Assembly (NCBI GenBank): GCA_047974805.1
Contig: JBKECS010000011.1
Coordinates: 52,980 to 116,979 of the forward strand
Origin: JAJXUB01 sp047974805
Lineage (GTDB): Bacteria; Actinomycetota; Actinomycetes; Actinomycetales; Dermatophilaceae
Reading direction: 5' to 3'
DNA: 64,000 bases
Numbering within the stretch: position 1 is the first letter of the stretch; every line of letters begins with the position of its first letter. Made by a program: the position numbers and the translations under genes. Of the stretch, positions 1-9,198 are shown piece by piece. The notes beneath the pieces were generated by a model, which saw only the letters and a program-made list of their open reading frames with translations, made no database searches and was not told the DNA's origin.

Positions 1-2
1 TC

Positions 3-860
3 GTCCGGCGCGGCCTGGTCGATCACGTCGTCGGCCGTCGGATCGAGCATCTCGAGCTGCGCGGCGAACGGGTTGCCCGACGCCACCAGCCCGGGCCCGC
101 GGATCTTGCTGCCCAGGTGGCGGGACGCCAGGTTGCTGCGGCACACCGGCGAGGCAAATATCTCTGGTTGGTCCTGACAGCGGATGAGGAGGAGGATCTG
201 GCGCTGCTTATCCACCTGGGCATGAGTGGGCAGCTGCTCGTCTCGCCTGCCGACGCTGCCGAGGAGAAGCATCTGCGGGCAAGCTTCACCTTCGCCGACG
301 CCGGCCGGGATCTGCGGTTCGTCGATCAACGTACTTTCGGTGGTCTCGCCTTGTCGCCGCTACCCAACGCCGGCGGGGACGAGCGTGCCAGCGTCCCCAC
401 CGCTATCGCCCATATCGCCGCCGACCCGTTTGATCCGTGTTTTGATGCGGCGGCCACCGTTCGGCGGTTCCAAGCGTCCGCGAGCGCGGTCAAGCGGGTG
501 ATGCTGGACCAGCGGGTGGTCTCCGGCATCGGCAACATCTACGCGGACGAGGCGCTGTGGCGCGCCCGAATCCACGGTGAGCGGCCATCAGCCTCCCTGT
601 CCCGAGCCTCGCTTGCCGGGCTGCTGCGGCATACCAAGGACGTCATGAGCGCGGCACTGGCGCAGGGGGGCACGAGTTTCGATGCGCTCTATGTCAATGT
701 CAACGGTACCAGCGGCTATTTCGAGCGGTCGCTGGAGGCATACGGGCGGGCCGGTCGTCCGTGTAGCCGGTGCGGTACCCCCATCCGGCGGGTGTCCTTC
801 ATGAACCGCAGTTCCTACTTCTGTCCCCGGTGTCAGCGCGCCAGCCGGCCCCGCTCTTAG
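3..860 (+). CDS. mutM: Formamidopyrimidine-DNA glycosylase (5' end outside window)
   Basis: Base-excision repair glycosylase/AP lyase for oxidised purines such as 8-oxoguanine. The frame is open from base 3, so the N-terminal Pro-Glu catalytic residues lie outside the window. The first visible residues (VRRGLVDHVVGRRI) match the Fpg N-terminal domain. The helix-two-turns-helix region (LDQRVVSGIGNIYADEALW) and the C-terminal zinc finger (CSRCGTPI then FCPRCQR) are both present, which favours Fpg over zincless Nei types. The stop is 10 bp before acyP. The order mutM-acyP-smc-ftsY is usual in actinobacteria. Confidence 0.95.
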   Translation, partial: VRRGLVDHVVGRRIEHLELRGERVARRHQPGPADLAAQVAGRQVAAAHRRGKYLWLVLTADEEEDLALLIHLGMSGQLLVSPADAAEEKHLRASFTFADAGRDLRFVDQRTFGGLALSPLPNAGGDERASVPTAIAHIAADPFDPCFDAAATVRRFQASASAVKRVMLDQRVVSGIGNIYADEALWRARIHGERPSASLSRASLAGLLRHTKDVMSAALAQGGTSFDALYVNVNGTSGYFERSLEAYGRAGRPCSRCGTPIRRVSFMNRSSYFCPRCQRASRPRS

Positions 861-870
861 GAACTCTCGT

Positions 871-1191
871 ATGCCACGCCTTCCCAACACACCCGCCGGG
901 CCACCAAGCATTCAGCGAGTCACCGTGTTCGTCCGCGGACGCGTGCAAGGCGTGGGGTTCCGCTGGTGGACTCGGACGATGGCGCTAGAACTGGGCCTGA
1001 CCGGGCATGCCCGCAACACCGCCGACGGCCGGGTGGAAGTCGTAGCCGAAGGCTCCCGCCAGGGACTGGAGATCCTGTTGCAGCGGCTCGGTGAGTCCCC
1101 GTCCACCCAAAGACGGCCGGGACGGGTCGAACTCATCTCCGCGCCACAGTGGGACGTGGCCCGCGGCGTCGAGAATTTCCTCGAACGATGA
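871..1191 (+). CDS. acyP: Acylphosphatase
   Basis: Small cytoplasmic enzyme that hydrolyses acyl phosphates. The 106-residue product carries the family signature VFVRGRVQGVGFRWW, whose Arg and the later Asn (HARNTADGRVEVVAEG) form the active site, in one alpha/beta sandwich domain. There is a short N-terminal extension of about 10 residues. The start follows mutM by 10 bp, suggesting co-transcription. Confidence 0.93.
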   Translation: MPRLPNTPAGPPSIQRVTVFVRGRVQGVGFRWWTRTMALELGLTGHARNTADGRVEVVAEGSRQGLEILLQRLGESPSTQRRPGRVELISAPQWDVARGVENFLER

Positions 1192-1194
1192 CCG

Positions 1195-1611
1195 ATGGTC
1201 AAGACAGTGCGCTTTTCGGAGAGTGATCGTTCTTACGATGAGTCGATGAGCGAAATCCCAGCTGTCGGCCCCGGGTCGGCGTCGACCGGTGTGGCCCCGG
1301 CGGAGGCCGGGATGCCCGACCAGACACCGGCGGAGCTGGTGTCCCTCAGGGCCAGCATCGACAACATCGACGCGGCCCTGATCCATCTGCTCGCGGAACG
1401 CTTCAAGTGCACCCAGGCGGTGGGGGAGCTCAAAGCTCGCCGCAACATGCCGCCGGCAGACCCTGGCCGGGAAGAGCGCCAAGTGGCTCGTCTGCGTTCG
1501 CTGGCACGCGAGGCCGGGCTCGATCCCGAGTTTGCCGAGAAGTTCATCAACTTCGTCATCGCCGAGGTGATCCATCACCACGAGGCCATCGCCGGCCGCC
1601 CTGACGCGTAG
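1195..1611 (+). CDS. Chorismate mutase, AroQ type
   Basis: Predicted to convert chorismate to prephenate for phenylalanine and tyrosine synthesis. The C-terminal two thirds is an all-helical AroQ domain: LRASIDNIDAALIHLLAERF, then a VGELKARR-like segment, then FINFVIAEVIHHHEAI. The first 45 or so residues are low-complexity and not conserved in the family. An ATG at 1246 (MSEIPAVG) is an alternative start that would remove 17 residues. It begins 3 bp after the acyP stop. Confidence 0.88.
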   Translation: MVKTVRFSESDRSYDESMSEIPAVGPGSASTGVAPAEAGMPDQTPAELVSLRASIDNIDAALIHLLAERFKCTQAVGELKARRNMPPADPGREERQVARLRSLAREAGLDPEFAEKFINFVIAEVIHHHEAIAGRPDA

Positions 1612-1662
1612 GGTGCGCGCCGCTCGCGGATGTTCACAAGTGAACCCTGAACTCCACCAGGG

Positions 1663-1720
1663 AAACTATTCCTTGCGAACCTCTGGCTTCCCACCTGAGG
1701 CGTAAAACCGGAGGTGGGGG
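1663..1720. repeat. Dispersed intergenic repeat, copy 1, with hairpin
   Basis: The core TTCCCACCTGAGGCG and the following bases recur at 9162-9190 after ftsY. Here CCCACCT (1690-1696) pairs with AGGTGGG (1712-1718). It lies downstream of the chorismate mutase gene and may act as a terminator or be a REP-like element. The 223-bp gap also holds a G-rich tract and the likely smc promoter. Confidence 0.6.
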
Positions 1721-1735
1721 AGGGAGGGGGGAGGG
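1716..1735 (+). other. Potential G-quadruplex motif upstream of smc
   Basis: Four G tracts of 5, 3, 6 and 3 bases are separated by single A loops on the plus strand, about 100 bp before the smc start. One-base loops are the most stable class of intramolecular quadruplex. No function is shown by sequence alone. Confidence 0.55.
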
Positions 1736-1769
1736 AGGCGACATCCCCGATCTGAGGCTGCCCCACGGG

Positions 1770-1775
1770 TAGGGT
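1770..1775 (+). promoter_or_regulatory. Candidate -10 element (TAGGGT) for smc
   Basis: TAGGGT fits the actinobacterial TANNNT -10 pattern and lies 59 bp before the smc start codon. The same hexamer precedes ffh and the amidohydrolase. No convincing -35 is visible. Confidence 0.4.
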
Positions 1776-1834
1776 GAACGCCGACTACCGATCCATCGTG
1801 GCCGCGACCGGCCGGAAAAGACCGTTCACCTGAC

Positions 1835-4800
1835 GTGTACCTCAAGACGCTCACCCTGAAGGGCTTCAAGTCTTTCGCCAGCGCCACGACGATGCGGCTT
1901 GAACCGGGGATCACCTGCATCGTCGGCCCGAATGGATCGGGCAAATCCAACGTCGTCGACGGACTGGCCTGGGTCATGGGCGAACAGGGCGCGAAGTCGC
2001 TGCGCGGCGGCAAGATGGAGGATGTCATCTTCGGCGGGACCGCCGGCCGGCCCCCGTTGGGCCGCGCCGAAGTGTCCCTGACCATCGACAACACCGACGG
2101 CGCCCTGCCGATCGATTATGCCGAGGTCACAATCACTCGGACGATGTTCCGCAACGGCGGGTCGGAGTATGCCATCAACTCCACCCCATGCCGGTTGCTC
2201 GATGTCCAAGAACTGCTGTCCGACTCCGGCATCGGCCGGGAAATGCACGTCATCGTCGGCCAGGGACAACTCGACGCCGTTCTGCGCGCCACCCCCGAAG
2301 AGCGCCGAGGCTTCATCGAGGAAGCTGCCGGGGTGCTCAAGCACCGCAAACGCAAGGAACGGGCCCTGCGCAAGCTCGAGACGATGGAGGCCAACCTCAC
2401 CCGGGTCACCGACCTCACCGGGGAGATTCGTCGCCAGCTGGGGCCCCTGGGCCGCCAGGCCGAAGCCGCCCGCCGAGCGGCCGTCATCCAAGCCGAGGCC
2501 CGCGACGCCCGATTGCGCCTCCTGGCCGACGACCTAGTCCAGTTGACCTCGACCCTGGCTCAAGAGGTCGCCGACGAGACCGCGCTCATCGCCCGCCGTA
2601 CCGAGCTGGAAAACACCGTCGTCGCGTTGCGTGGACAGCTGCGTTCCGCCGAGGATGAGGCTGCCGCCGCCCAGCCGATGCTTACCGCGGCGGCGGACCG
2701 CTGGGTCCGGTTCCGGTCGCTGGTGGATCGGCTGGACTCCACCGCCCGCCTGGCCGCCGACCGCGTCCGGTTGCTCTTTCGGGACGAGCAGGAGGAAGAC
2801 ACGGCCGGAAGAGACCCGCAACAGCTACGCGCCCAAGCCGAACAGGCCCGCGCCGCGGAGCAGGACCTGCTCACTGCGATCGACGCGATCACCGCCGAGG
2901 TCTCGCAAGCGGTCACCGCCCGAACCGCCGCCGAGCAGGCGTATGCGACCGAGCAGGACCGAATCGCCCAGATGACCCGGGCCGCGGCCGACCGACGTGA
3001 AGGGATTGCCACCCTCGCCGGCCAGGTGGCCTCACGACGCAGCCGGATCGAGACTCGGGAAGCGGAGATCGCCCGCCTGCAGGGGGCTGTGCAGGCCGCA
3101 CTGGATCGGGCCGCTGAGCACGAACGGGACTTCGCCAAACTCGAGGCAACCGTCGCCACCGACGAAGAGGGTGAGGAGGACCTCGACGGCATCCACGAGG
3201 CTGCGCTAAGCCGCGCCGAGTCCGCCAAGGCAGCCGTCGACGCGCTCATGGAGGAGGAACGCGAGGCCGATCGTGACCGCTCGGCGGCCATAGCCCGGGT
3301 AGAGGCCCTTCAATTGACCTTGCGGCGACAGGACGGCGCAGCCGCCCTGCTCGCCACCGCCGAAGCCCACGGAATCCTGGGGCCCGTGGCCGAGCTGTTG
3401 AACGTCGAGACCGGCTTCGAGGCTGCGGTGGCCGCTGCGCTGGGCTGGGCCGGCGATGCGCTCGCCGTGGATTCGGCCGGCTCGGCCCGCTCGGCGGTGG
3501 CATCCCTGCGTGCCCGTGACTCAGGCCGGGCGGACCTGCTCGTGGCCGCCACGGCCCAGGCGCATGATCGTGCCTCCTGGGGCGTCCTGCCGGCCGGGGC
3601 GCGCTGGGCCGTTGATGTCGTCGGAGCCGATCCCCGGATCGAGCCTGCGGTACGCCAGCTGCTGGCCCGCGTCGCCATCGTGCCCGACCCGGCCCGTGCC
3701 GCCGAGGTGGTCGATCGCGGTGAAGGCCTCACGGCGGTGACCAGCGATGGCGACGTCTTCGGGCCGGGATTCGTCCGTGGCGGCAGCCAAGGTGCCGACA
3801 GCGTCATCGAATTGCAAGCCGCCCTGGACGCGGCCAACGCTGCGGCCGCTGCGGCCACGGCGCGCGGGGAGCAGGCACGGTTCGCCCTCGTGTCTGCCCG
3901 GGAAGAGGCTGCCACGGCGACCGGCGCCGTCGAGGCAGCACTCGAGGCCCTGCACCAGTCGGATGCGAGAATGGCGGCCGTCGCCGAGCACCTGGGCTCC
4001 CTTGGCTCGGGTGCCCGCAACGCCAAGTCCGAGGCGGAGCGGCTCTCGGGCAACATCGCCGCAGCCACCGCCGCCCTGGCCACCGACCAGTCCGAACTGA
4101 CCGCTTTGGCCGATCGGCTCGAGCGCGCGGTCTCCCAGCCAGGGGAGATCGAGGAGCCGTCCACGCAGGAACGGGACCGGTTGGAGATCGAGGCAAGCCG
4201 GGCGAGAACCGCTGAGACTGAGATCAGGTTGAGCCTGCGCACCCAAGAGGAGCGCGCGCGGTCGCTTCGCACCCGGGCGGAATCCCTTGAGGGGGCAGCG
4301 CGCAACGAGCTTGCCGCGCGGGAACGCCTGAGGGAACGGCGCGAGCGGCGAGTCCGCGAGCGTGAGGTGGCCGCCGCGGTCGCCGCGGCAGCTACCTACG
4401 GGGTCGGGCGAGCTCAGGCCGGACTGGCCGCGGCGCATATCGCGCGCGACAATGCCGACCAGGCCCGGCAGCACCGCGAGACCACCATGGCCGGCATCCG
4501 CACCGACCTGACGTCAGCGCAGGACGAACTGGCCGAACTGACCGATTCGGTGCACCGTGACGAAGTGGCCCGCGCGGCGCAATTCGCCCGGATCGAACAA
4601 CTACAGGCCAAAGCCATCGAAGAGCTCGGCATCGACCCCGAGACGCTTACGACCGAGTACGGACCCGACACGTTCGTGCCCTACATTCCCGGCCCCGACG
4701 AGCCCAGCGACCCCGACCAGGTACCTGAGCCCACGGCATACGTGCGCGAGGAGCAGGAGAAGCGTCTGCGCCGAGCCGAGCGCGGCCTGAGCGCACTAGG

Positions 4801-5452
4801 ACGGGTCAACCCGCTGGCGCTGGAAGAGTTCGCAGCCTTGGAGGAGCGACACAAGTTCCTCACCGAGCAACTGGAAGACCTGCGGCGGTCCAAGGAGGAC
4901 CTGCTCGACATCGTCCGTGAGGTCGACACCCGGGTCCAACAGGTTTTCGGAGAGGCATTCGCCGACACGGCCGTGCAGTTCGAGCGGGTCTTCGAGCGGC
5001 TCTTTCCCGGCGGGGAGGGCCGGATCTTCCTCACCGACCCGGACGACCTGCTGACCACCGGCATCGAAGTCGAGGCCCGGCCACCGGGCAAGAAGGTCAA
5101 ACGGCTTTCCCTGCTCTCCGGCGGTGAGCGGTCCTTGGTCGCGGTCGCCCTGCTCGTGGCCATCTTCAAGGCCCGACCCAGCCCCTTCTACATCATGGAC
5201 GAGGTGGAGGCGGCCCTAGACGACACCAACCTCGGACGGCTCATCACCTTGTTCGAGGAGCTGCGCGACTCCAGCCAGCTCATCGTCATCACCCACCAAA
5301 AGCGCACCATGGAGGTGGCCGACGCACTGTATGGCGTGAGCATGCGCGGCGATGGCGTGACAACCGTTGTCTCCCAACGTATTCGCGATCTCGCCGACGA
5401 CACACCGAACACGCGTCGATTTGATCGAACCCCGTCGGTGAGCGAGGCTTAG
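1835..5452 (+). CDS. smc: Chromosome segregation protein SMC
   Basis: ATPase of the bacterial condensin complex, which compacts and segregates chromosomes with ScpA and ScpB. The protein has 1205 residues, close to the usual actinobacterial length. Walker A is GPNGSGKSN near residue 32. Long coiled-coil arms flank a hinge at roughly 510-680. The C-terminal head has LSGGERSLVA near 1095 and Walker B FYIMDEVEAALDD near 1117-1130. The GTG start gives the standard MYLKTLTLKGFKSFA N-terminus. The next gene follows after 3 bp. Confidence 0.98.
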   Translation: MYLKTLTLKGFKSFASATTMRLEPGITCIVGPNGSGKSNVVDGLAWVMGEQGAKSLRGGKMEDVIFGGTAGRPPLGRAEVSLTIDNTDGALPIDYAEVTITRTMFRNGGSEYAINSTPCRLLDVQELLSDSGIGREMHVIVGQGQLDAVLRATPEERRGFIEEAAGVLKHRKRKERALRKLETMEANLTRVTDLTGEIRRQLGPLGRQAEAARRAAVIQAEARDARLRLLADDLVQLTSTLAQEVADETALIARRTELENTVVALRGQLRSAEDEAAAAQPMLTAAADRWVRFRSLVDRLDSTARLAADRVRLLFRDEQEEDTAGRDPQQLRAQAEQARAAEQDLLTAIDAITAEVSQAVTARTAAEQAYATEQDRIAQMTRAAADRREGIATLAGQVASRRSRIETREAEIARLQGAVQAALDRAAEHERDFAKLEATVATDEEGEEDLDGIHEAALSRAESAKAAVDALMEEEREADRDRSAAIARVEALQLTLRRQDGAAALLATAEAHGILGPVAELLNVETGFEAAVAAALGWAGDALAVDSAGSARSAVASLRARDSGRADLLVAATAQAHDRASWGVLPAGARWAVDVVGADPRIEPAVRQLLARVAIVPDPARAAEVVDRGEGLTAVTSDGDVFGPGFVRGGSQGADSVIELQAALDAANAAAAAATARGEQARFALVSAREEAATATGAVEAALEALHQSDARMAAVAEHLGSLGSGARNAKSEAERLSGNIAAATAALATDQSELTALADRLERAVSQPGEIEEPSTQERDRLEIEASRARTAETEIRLSLRTQEERARSLRTRAESLEGAARNELAARERLRERRERRVREREVAAAVAAAATYGVGRAQAGLAAAHIARDNADQARQHRETTMAGIRTDLTSAQDELAELTDSVHRDEVARAAQFARIEQLQAKAIEELGIDPETLTTEYGPDTFVPYIPGPDEPSDPDQVPEPTAYVREEQEKRLRRAERGLSALGRVNPLALEEFAALEERHKFLTEQLEDLRRSKEDLLDIVREVDTRVQQVFGEAFADTAVQFERVFERLFPGGEGRIFLTDPDDLLTTGIEVEARPPGKKVKRLSLLSGGERSLVAVALLVAIFKARPSPFYIMDEVEAALDDTNLGRLITLFEELRDSSQLIVITHQKRTMEVADALYGVSMRGDGVTTVVSQRIRDLADDTPNTRRFDRTPSVSEA

Positions 5453-5455
5453 ACC

Positions 5456-5740
5456 ATGGTCGCGCTGGTGGTGGGGATGCTTTTTTGTGTGGTGTTGGCG
5501 GTCGTGGTCGTCGGACTGGTCGCCATCCCGGCACGGCGTCAAGGCCGCGACGTGCTCACCGCCCGCGGAGAAGACATCGTCGCGGCGGTGCGAGAGACCG
5601 CCTCCCGGGGGCACGGGACGAGCCAAGCTGCGCGTCCGGACCACAGCGCCACCCACGAGCAACCTCAGCTCGCAGCCGGCGACGCCGCCACCCGGAGCGA
5701 CCCATCCCCAGCCGAACGTGACACCCACCCGGTGAGCTGA
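5456..5740 (+). CDS. Small single-pass membrane protein between smc and ftsY
   Basis: A 94-residue protein with one N-terminal hydrophobic helix (about residues 2-24), followed by a basic patch (ARRQGRD) and a hydrophilic Ala/His/Pro-rich tail. That suggests a membrane-anchored protein with a cytoplasmic tail. It starts 3 bp after the smc stop and is probably translationally coupled. I do not recognise a named family. Confidence 0.7.
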   Translation: MVALVVGMLFCVVLAVVVVGLVAIPARRQGRDVLTARGEDIVAAVRETASRGHGTSQAARPDHSATHEQPQLAAGDAATRSDPSPAERDTHPVS

Positions 5741-5808
5741 GCCCCAGGTCAGCATCCCCCGCCCCGGCGGTCGAGTGACGGACGCGCAGAACACGAGGCC
5801 GTGATGGG

Positions 5809-7788
5809 ATGGGTCCCATGAGCATCGTGCACTCCGGGATCGACCGATCAGCGCAGGACGACACCGTCAGGGTTCAGGACGATCTGTTCGCCTTCGCCAA
5901 CGGCCGTTGGCTTGCCGATGTGGAGATTCCGCCGGACCGGGCCCGCTACGGGACCTTCGACATGCTGCGCGATCGCGCCGAAACGGACTGCCGGACCATC
6001 ATCGAGGAGTTCGTCGCCGGTGCCGCCTCCGGGACAGATCTGGACCCGACCCAACGCAAGCTGGCCGACCTGTACACCTCGTTCATGGACGAGGCGCGGG
6101 TCCAGGCCGTGGGGCGTGCACCCCTGGCGCCCCTGCTGGAGGAGATCGACCAGCTCACCGACATCGCAGAGATTCCCGCCCTCCTCGGCCGTTGGATACG
6201 TGACGGGGTGCCCGGGCTGGTCTACCCCTTCGTCAATACCGACGACCGGGATGCCAGCGCCTACATCGTCTTCCTCGAACAGGGCGGACTCGGCCTGCCG
6301 GACGAGTCGTACTACCGCGACGTGTCGTATGCCCCTGTGCGGTCGGCCTACCGGGATCATGTCGCCGCGATGCTTGCGCTCGCCGGTGTGGACCAGCCGA
6401 CCCAGGCGGCGAGCAGCGTCCTCGACGTGGAAAGCGCGATTGCCGCCGAGCATTGGGATCGGGTGAGCAACCGGGATCCATTGAAGACCTACACCAAGGT
6501 GTCGGCGGAGGAGCTCGGGCAGTGGGCGCCTGCCTACGATTGGGCCGCCTGGTTCACGGCGATGGGGGCTCCGCAGGCGGCCTACGCGCAGGTGGTGGTG
6601 CGCCAACCGAGCTTCGTCCAGGCCGTGTCGCGGCTGCTGGTCGAGCACCCGTTGAGCACATGGCAAGCATGGCTGCGCTGGCATCTGGTGCACGAATTCG
6701 CGCCCTACCTGACGGTCGATATCGTCACCGAGAACTTCCGCTTCTTCGGTGAGACGTTGTCGGGAATGACCCAGCAGCGCGCCCGTTGGAAGCGTGGCGT
6801 GGCCCTGGTGGAGGATGGGATGGGGGACGGGCTGGGCAAGGCCTACGTGCAACGGCATTTCCCGCCCGCGGCTGCGTCCCGGATGGCACACCTGGTGGAC
6901 AACCTCGTCGAGGCCTTCCGGCGGGACTTCACCGACCTGGCGTGGATGTCACCGGCCACCCGGGAACAGGCCTTGGACAAGCTCAACCGGTTCACCCCGA
7001 AGATCGGCTATCCACAGCGTTGGAAGGACTACACCGACCTGCGGATCGACGCGCAGGACCTCTTCGGCAACGTATGCCGAGCCGCAGCTGCCGAACTCGA
7101 TCGCCAACTCGCCAAGCTCGGCGGCCCGGTGGATCGAGACGAGTGGTTCCTCACCCCGCAGACGGTCAATGCCTATTACAACCCCGGCCTGAACGAGATC
7201 GTCTTCCCGGCGGCCATCCTGCAGCCGCCGTTCTTCGATGCCACCGCGGACGACGCGGTGAACTACGGCGGCATCGGCGCCGTCATCGGTCACGAGCTCG
7301 GCCACGGGTTCGACGATCAGGGCTCGCGATATGACGGAGCGGGGGAGTTGCGGGACTGGTGGACTCAGCAGGACCGGGATCGTTTCGAGGAGCGGGCACA
7401 CGCCCTCATCGAACAGTTCAACACCCTTGAGGCGCCCGACGCACCCGGGCGCACCGTTAACGGTGCCTTGACCGTGGGGGAGAACATCGGCGATCTCGGC
7501 GGTCTGACTATCGGGCTCAAGGCATACCGGATCGCCTGTGAAACCTCGGGATCGCCGGTGATCGATTCGATGACCGGAGACCAGCGGTTCTTCCTCGGCT
7601 GGGCTCAGGTGTGGCGTGGGAAGGCTCGCGAGGCCGAAGCCATCCGACTGTTGGCCATCGATCCGCATGCCCCTGCAGGCCTCCGGGCGAACATCGCCCG
7701 CAATCTCACCGAATTCCACGAAGCCTTCGAGGTGGAGCCAACGGATGGGATGTGGCTGGCCGAGCAAGATCGGGTACGGATCTTCTGA
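5809..7788 (+). CDS. M13-family zinc metallopeptidase (PepO/neprilysin-like)
   Basis: Zinc endopeptidase acting on oligopeptides. The 659-residue protein has the M13 zinc site HELGH near residue 495 and the third ligand in GENIGDLGG near 558. The substrate-binding NAYYNPGLNEIVFPA block and the C-terminal DRVRIF tail are also family hallmarks. No signal peptide or membrane helix is seen, so it is probably cytoplasmic like many actinobacterial PepO proteins. ATG at 5818 is an equally plausible start three codons downstream. Confidence 0.93.
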   Translation: MGPMSIVHSGIDRSAQDDTVRVQDDLFAFANGRWLADVEIPPDRARYGTFDMLRDRAETDCRTIIEEFVAGAASGTDLDPTQRKLADLYTSFMDEARVQAVGRAPLAPLLEEIDQLTDIAEIPALLGRWIRDGVPGLVYPFVNTDDRDASAYIVFLEQGGLGLPDESYYRDVSYAPVRSAYRDHVAAMLALAGVDQPTQAASSVLDVESAIAAEHWDRVSNRDPLKTYTKVSAEELGQWAPAYDWAAWFTAMGAPQAAYAQVVVRQPSFVQAVSRLLVEHPLSTWQAWLRWHLVHEFAPYLTVDIVTENFRFFGETLSGMTQQRARWKRGVALVEDGMGDGLGKAYVQRHFPPAAASRMAHLVDNLVEAFRRDFTDLAWMSPATREQALDKLNRFTPKIGYPQRWKDYTDLRIDAQDLFGNVCRAAAAELDRQLAKLGGPVDRDEWFLTPQTVNAYYNPGLNEIVFPAAILQPPFFDATADDAVNYGGIGAVIGHELGHGFDDQGSRYDGAGELRDWWTQQDRDRFEERAHALIEQFNTLEAPDAPGRTVNGALTVGENIGDLGGLTIGLKAYRIACETSGSPVIDSMTGDQRFFLGWAQVWRGKAREAEAIRLLAIDPHAPAGLRANIARNLTEFHEAFEVEPTDGMWLAEQDRVRIF

Positions 7789-7835
7789 CGGACTGCCTTA
7801 CCCACGCCGCACGGATCACTGAGAGGATCACCGTC

Positions 7836-9026
7836 GTGAACACCCAGGAATCCCTCATTATCGCTGTGGCCGTCCTGGTCGTCGCCGGGCTGGTGATCCT
7901 CGGGCTCCTGCGCTCCCGCCGGGCCCGGTCGGGCCGGGTAGCGCCACCACCGAAGACCGGTGCGGCGCCACGCAGGCCGGAGGAGGCCGACGGCGAGGCA
8001 GGCGAGCTGCCACCGGACCTCGCCGAGCCCGGCCCGCCGGAGGATCTCAGCGACCGAGAGGCCCCGCCTGGACCGGCGCCCACGGCCACCCTCGAACGGC
8101 CGGAGTCCCCGGTCGGGCGGCTGCAGCGACTCCGGGCCAGGCTCTCGCGGTCCAACACCGTCCTCGGACGCGGGCTGCTCGCCGTGCTGTCCCGGGGCCA
8201 GTTGGACGAGCAGGCCTGGGAAGAGGTCGAAGACACGTTGCTCGGCGCCGACCTCGGGGTGGAGGCGACCACCGAGCTGGTGGACAAGCTACGGACGCAA
8301 GTCACGGTGGCCGGGACCAGGGACGAAGCCACCGTTCGGGGCTGGCTGCGGGCCGACCTACTCGAGCTCATCGACCCCCAGATGGACCGCACCCTGGCCG
8401 ACAGCCGGGTGGGTGATCGTCCCAGCGTCATGCTCGTTGTGGGCGTCAACGGTGTTGGGAAGACGACGACCGTCGGCAAGCTCGCCCGCGTGCTGGTCGC
8501 CCAGGACAAGGACGTCCTCTTGGGCGCCGCCGACACTTTCCGGGCCGCCGCCGCCGATCAACTGCAGACCTGGGGCTCCCGGGTCGGGGTACCGACGGTG
8601 CGCTCGGACCGGGACGGTGCCGACCCCGCGGCGGTGGCCTTCGACGCCGTCCAAGCCGGCCAGGAGAACGAATGCGACGTCGTGCTGCTCGACACGGCCG
8701 GGCGACTGCATACCAAGGTCGGGCTCATGGATGAGCTTGGCAAGGTCAAGCGTGTCGTGGAGAAGCTCTCACCGATCGATGAGGTCCTGCTCGTCCTCGA
8801 CGCGACCACGGGTCAAAACGGATTGCGGCAGGCAGAGGTGTTCGCGGAGGTCGTCGGCATCACCGGGGTGGTGCTGACCAAGCTCGATGGGACAGCCAAG
8901 GGGGGCATCGTCGTCGCGGTCCAGCGTCAGCTGGGGGTGCCGGTCAAGCTCGTCGGCCTCGGCGAAGGTCCCGACGACCTGGCCCCGTTCGATCCGGATG
9001 CCTTCGTCGACGCCATTCTCGACTAG
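7836..9026 (+). CDS. ftsY: Signal recognition particle receptor FtsY
   Basis: SRP-receptor GTPase that docks ribosome-SRP complexes at the membrane. The product has 396 residues: an N-terminal hydrophobic helix (SLIIAVAVLVVAGLVILGLL), a Pro/Glu-rich linker, an NG domain with G1 GVNGVGKTT near residue 202, DTFRAAAADQL, DTAGR near 285 and TKLDG near 347. The GTG start at 7836 follows a GAGAGGA ribosome-binding site. Upstream in-frame codons overlap the peptidase gene and were rejected. It is the last backbone gene before the hydrogenase island. Confidence 0.96.
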   Translation: MNTQESLIIAVAVLVVAGLVILGLLRSRRARSGRVAPPPKTGAAPRRPEEADGEAGELPPDLAEPGPPEDLSDREAPPGPAPTATLERPESPVGRLQRLRARLSRSNTVLGRGLLAVLSRGQLDEQAWEEVEDTLLGADLGVEATTELVDKLRTQVTVAGTRDEATVRGWLRADLLELIDPQMDRTLADSRVGDRPSVMLVVGVNGVGKTTTVGKLARVLVAQDKDVLLGAADTFRAAAADQLQTWGSRVGVPTVRSDRDGADPAAVAFDAVQAGQENECDVVLLDTAGRLHTKVGLMDELGKVKRVVEKLSPIDEVLLVLDATTGQNGLRQAEVFAEVVGITGVVLTKLDGTAKGGIVVAVQRQLGVPVKLVGLGEGPDDLAPFDPDAFVDAILD

Positions 9027-9116
9027 GGGCCTGAGCGCCCCGGCGGTCTGGACGGTATGCCTGCACGCGGCTTGTCGGCGACAATCACGGTCCCGTCGAC
9101 CAGGACATGACAAGGT

Positions 9117-9163
9117 AACCCGGAGCTTGGCAAGGGGAACTTTCCCTTGCCAAGCTCCGGGTT
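9117..9163. terminator. Strong bidirectional terminator between ftsY and hypB
   Basis: A perfect 20-bp stem (9117-9136 with 9144-9163) and a 7-base loop lie between convergent ftsY and hypB. No T run follows, as is common in high-GC actinobacteria. Confidence 0.8.
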
Positions 9164-9190
9164 CCCACCTGAGGCGCAAATCCGGAGGCG
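9137..9190. repeat. Dispersed intergenic repeat, copy 2
   Basis: This segment aligns base for base over most of its length with 1663-1720, sharing TTCCCACCTGAGGCG. The hairpin CCCACCT/AGGCGGG carries one G-T pair. The repeat begins inside the terminator stem, so terminator and repeat are fused here. Confidence 0.6.
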
Positions 9191-9198
9191 GGGCTGGG

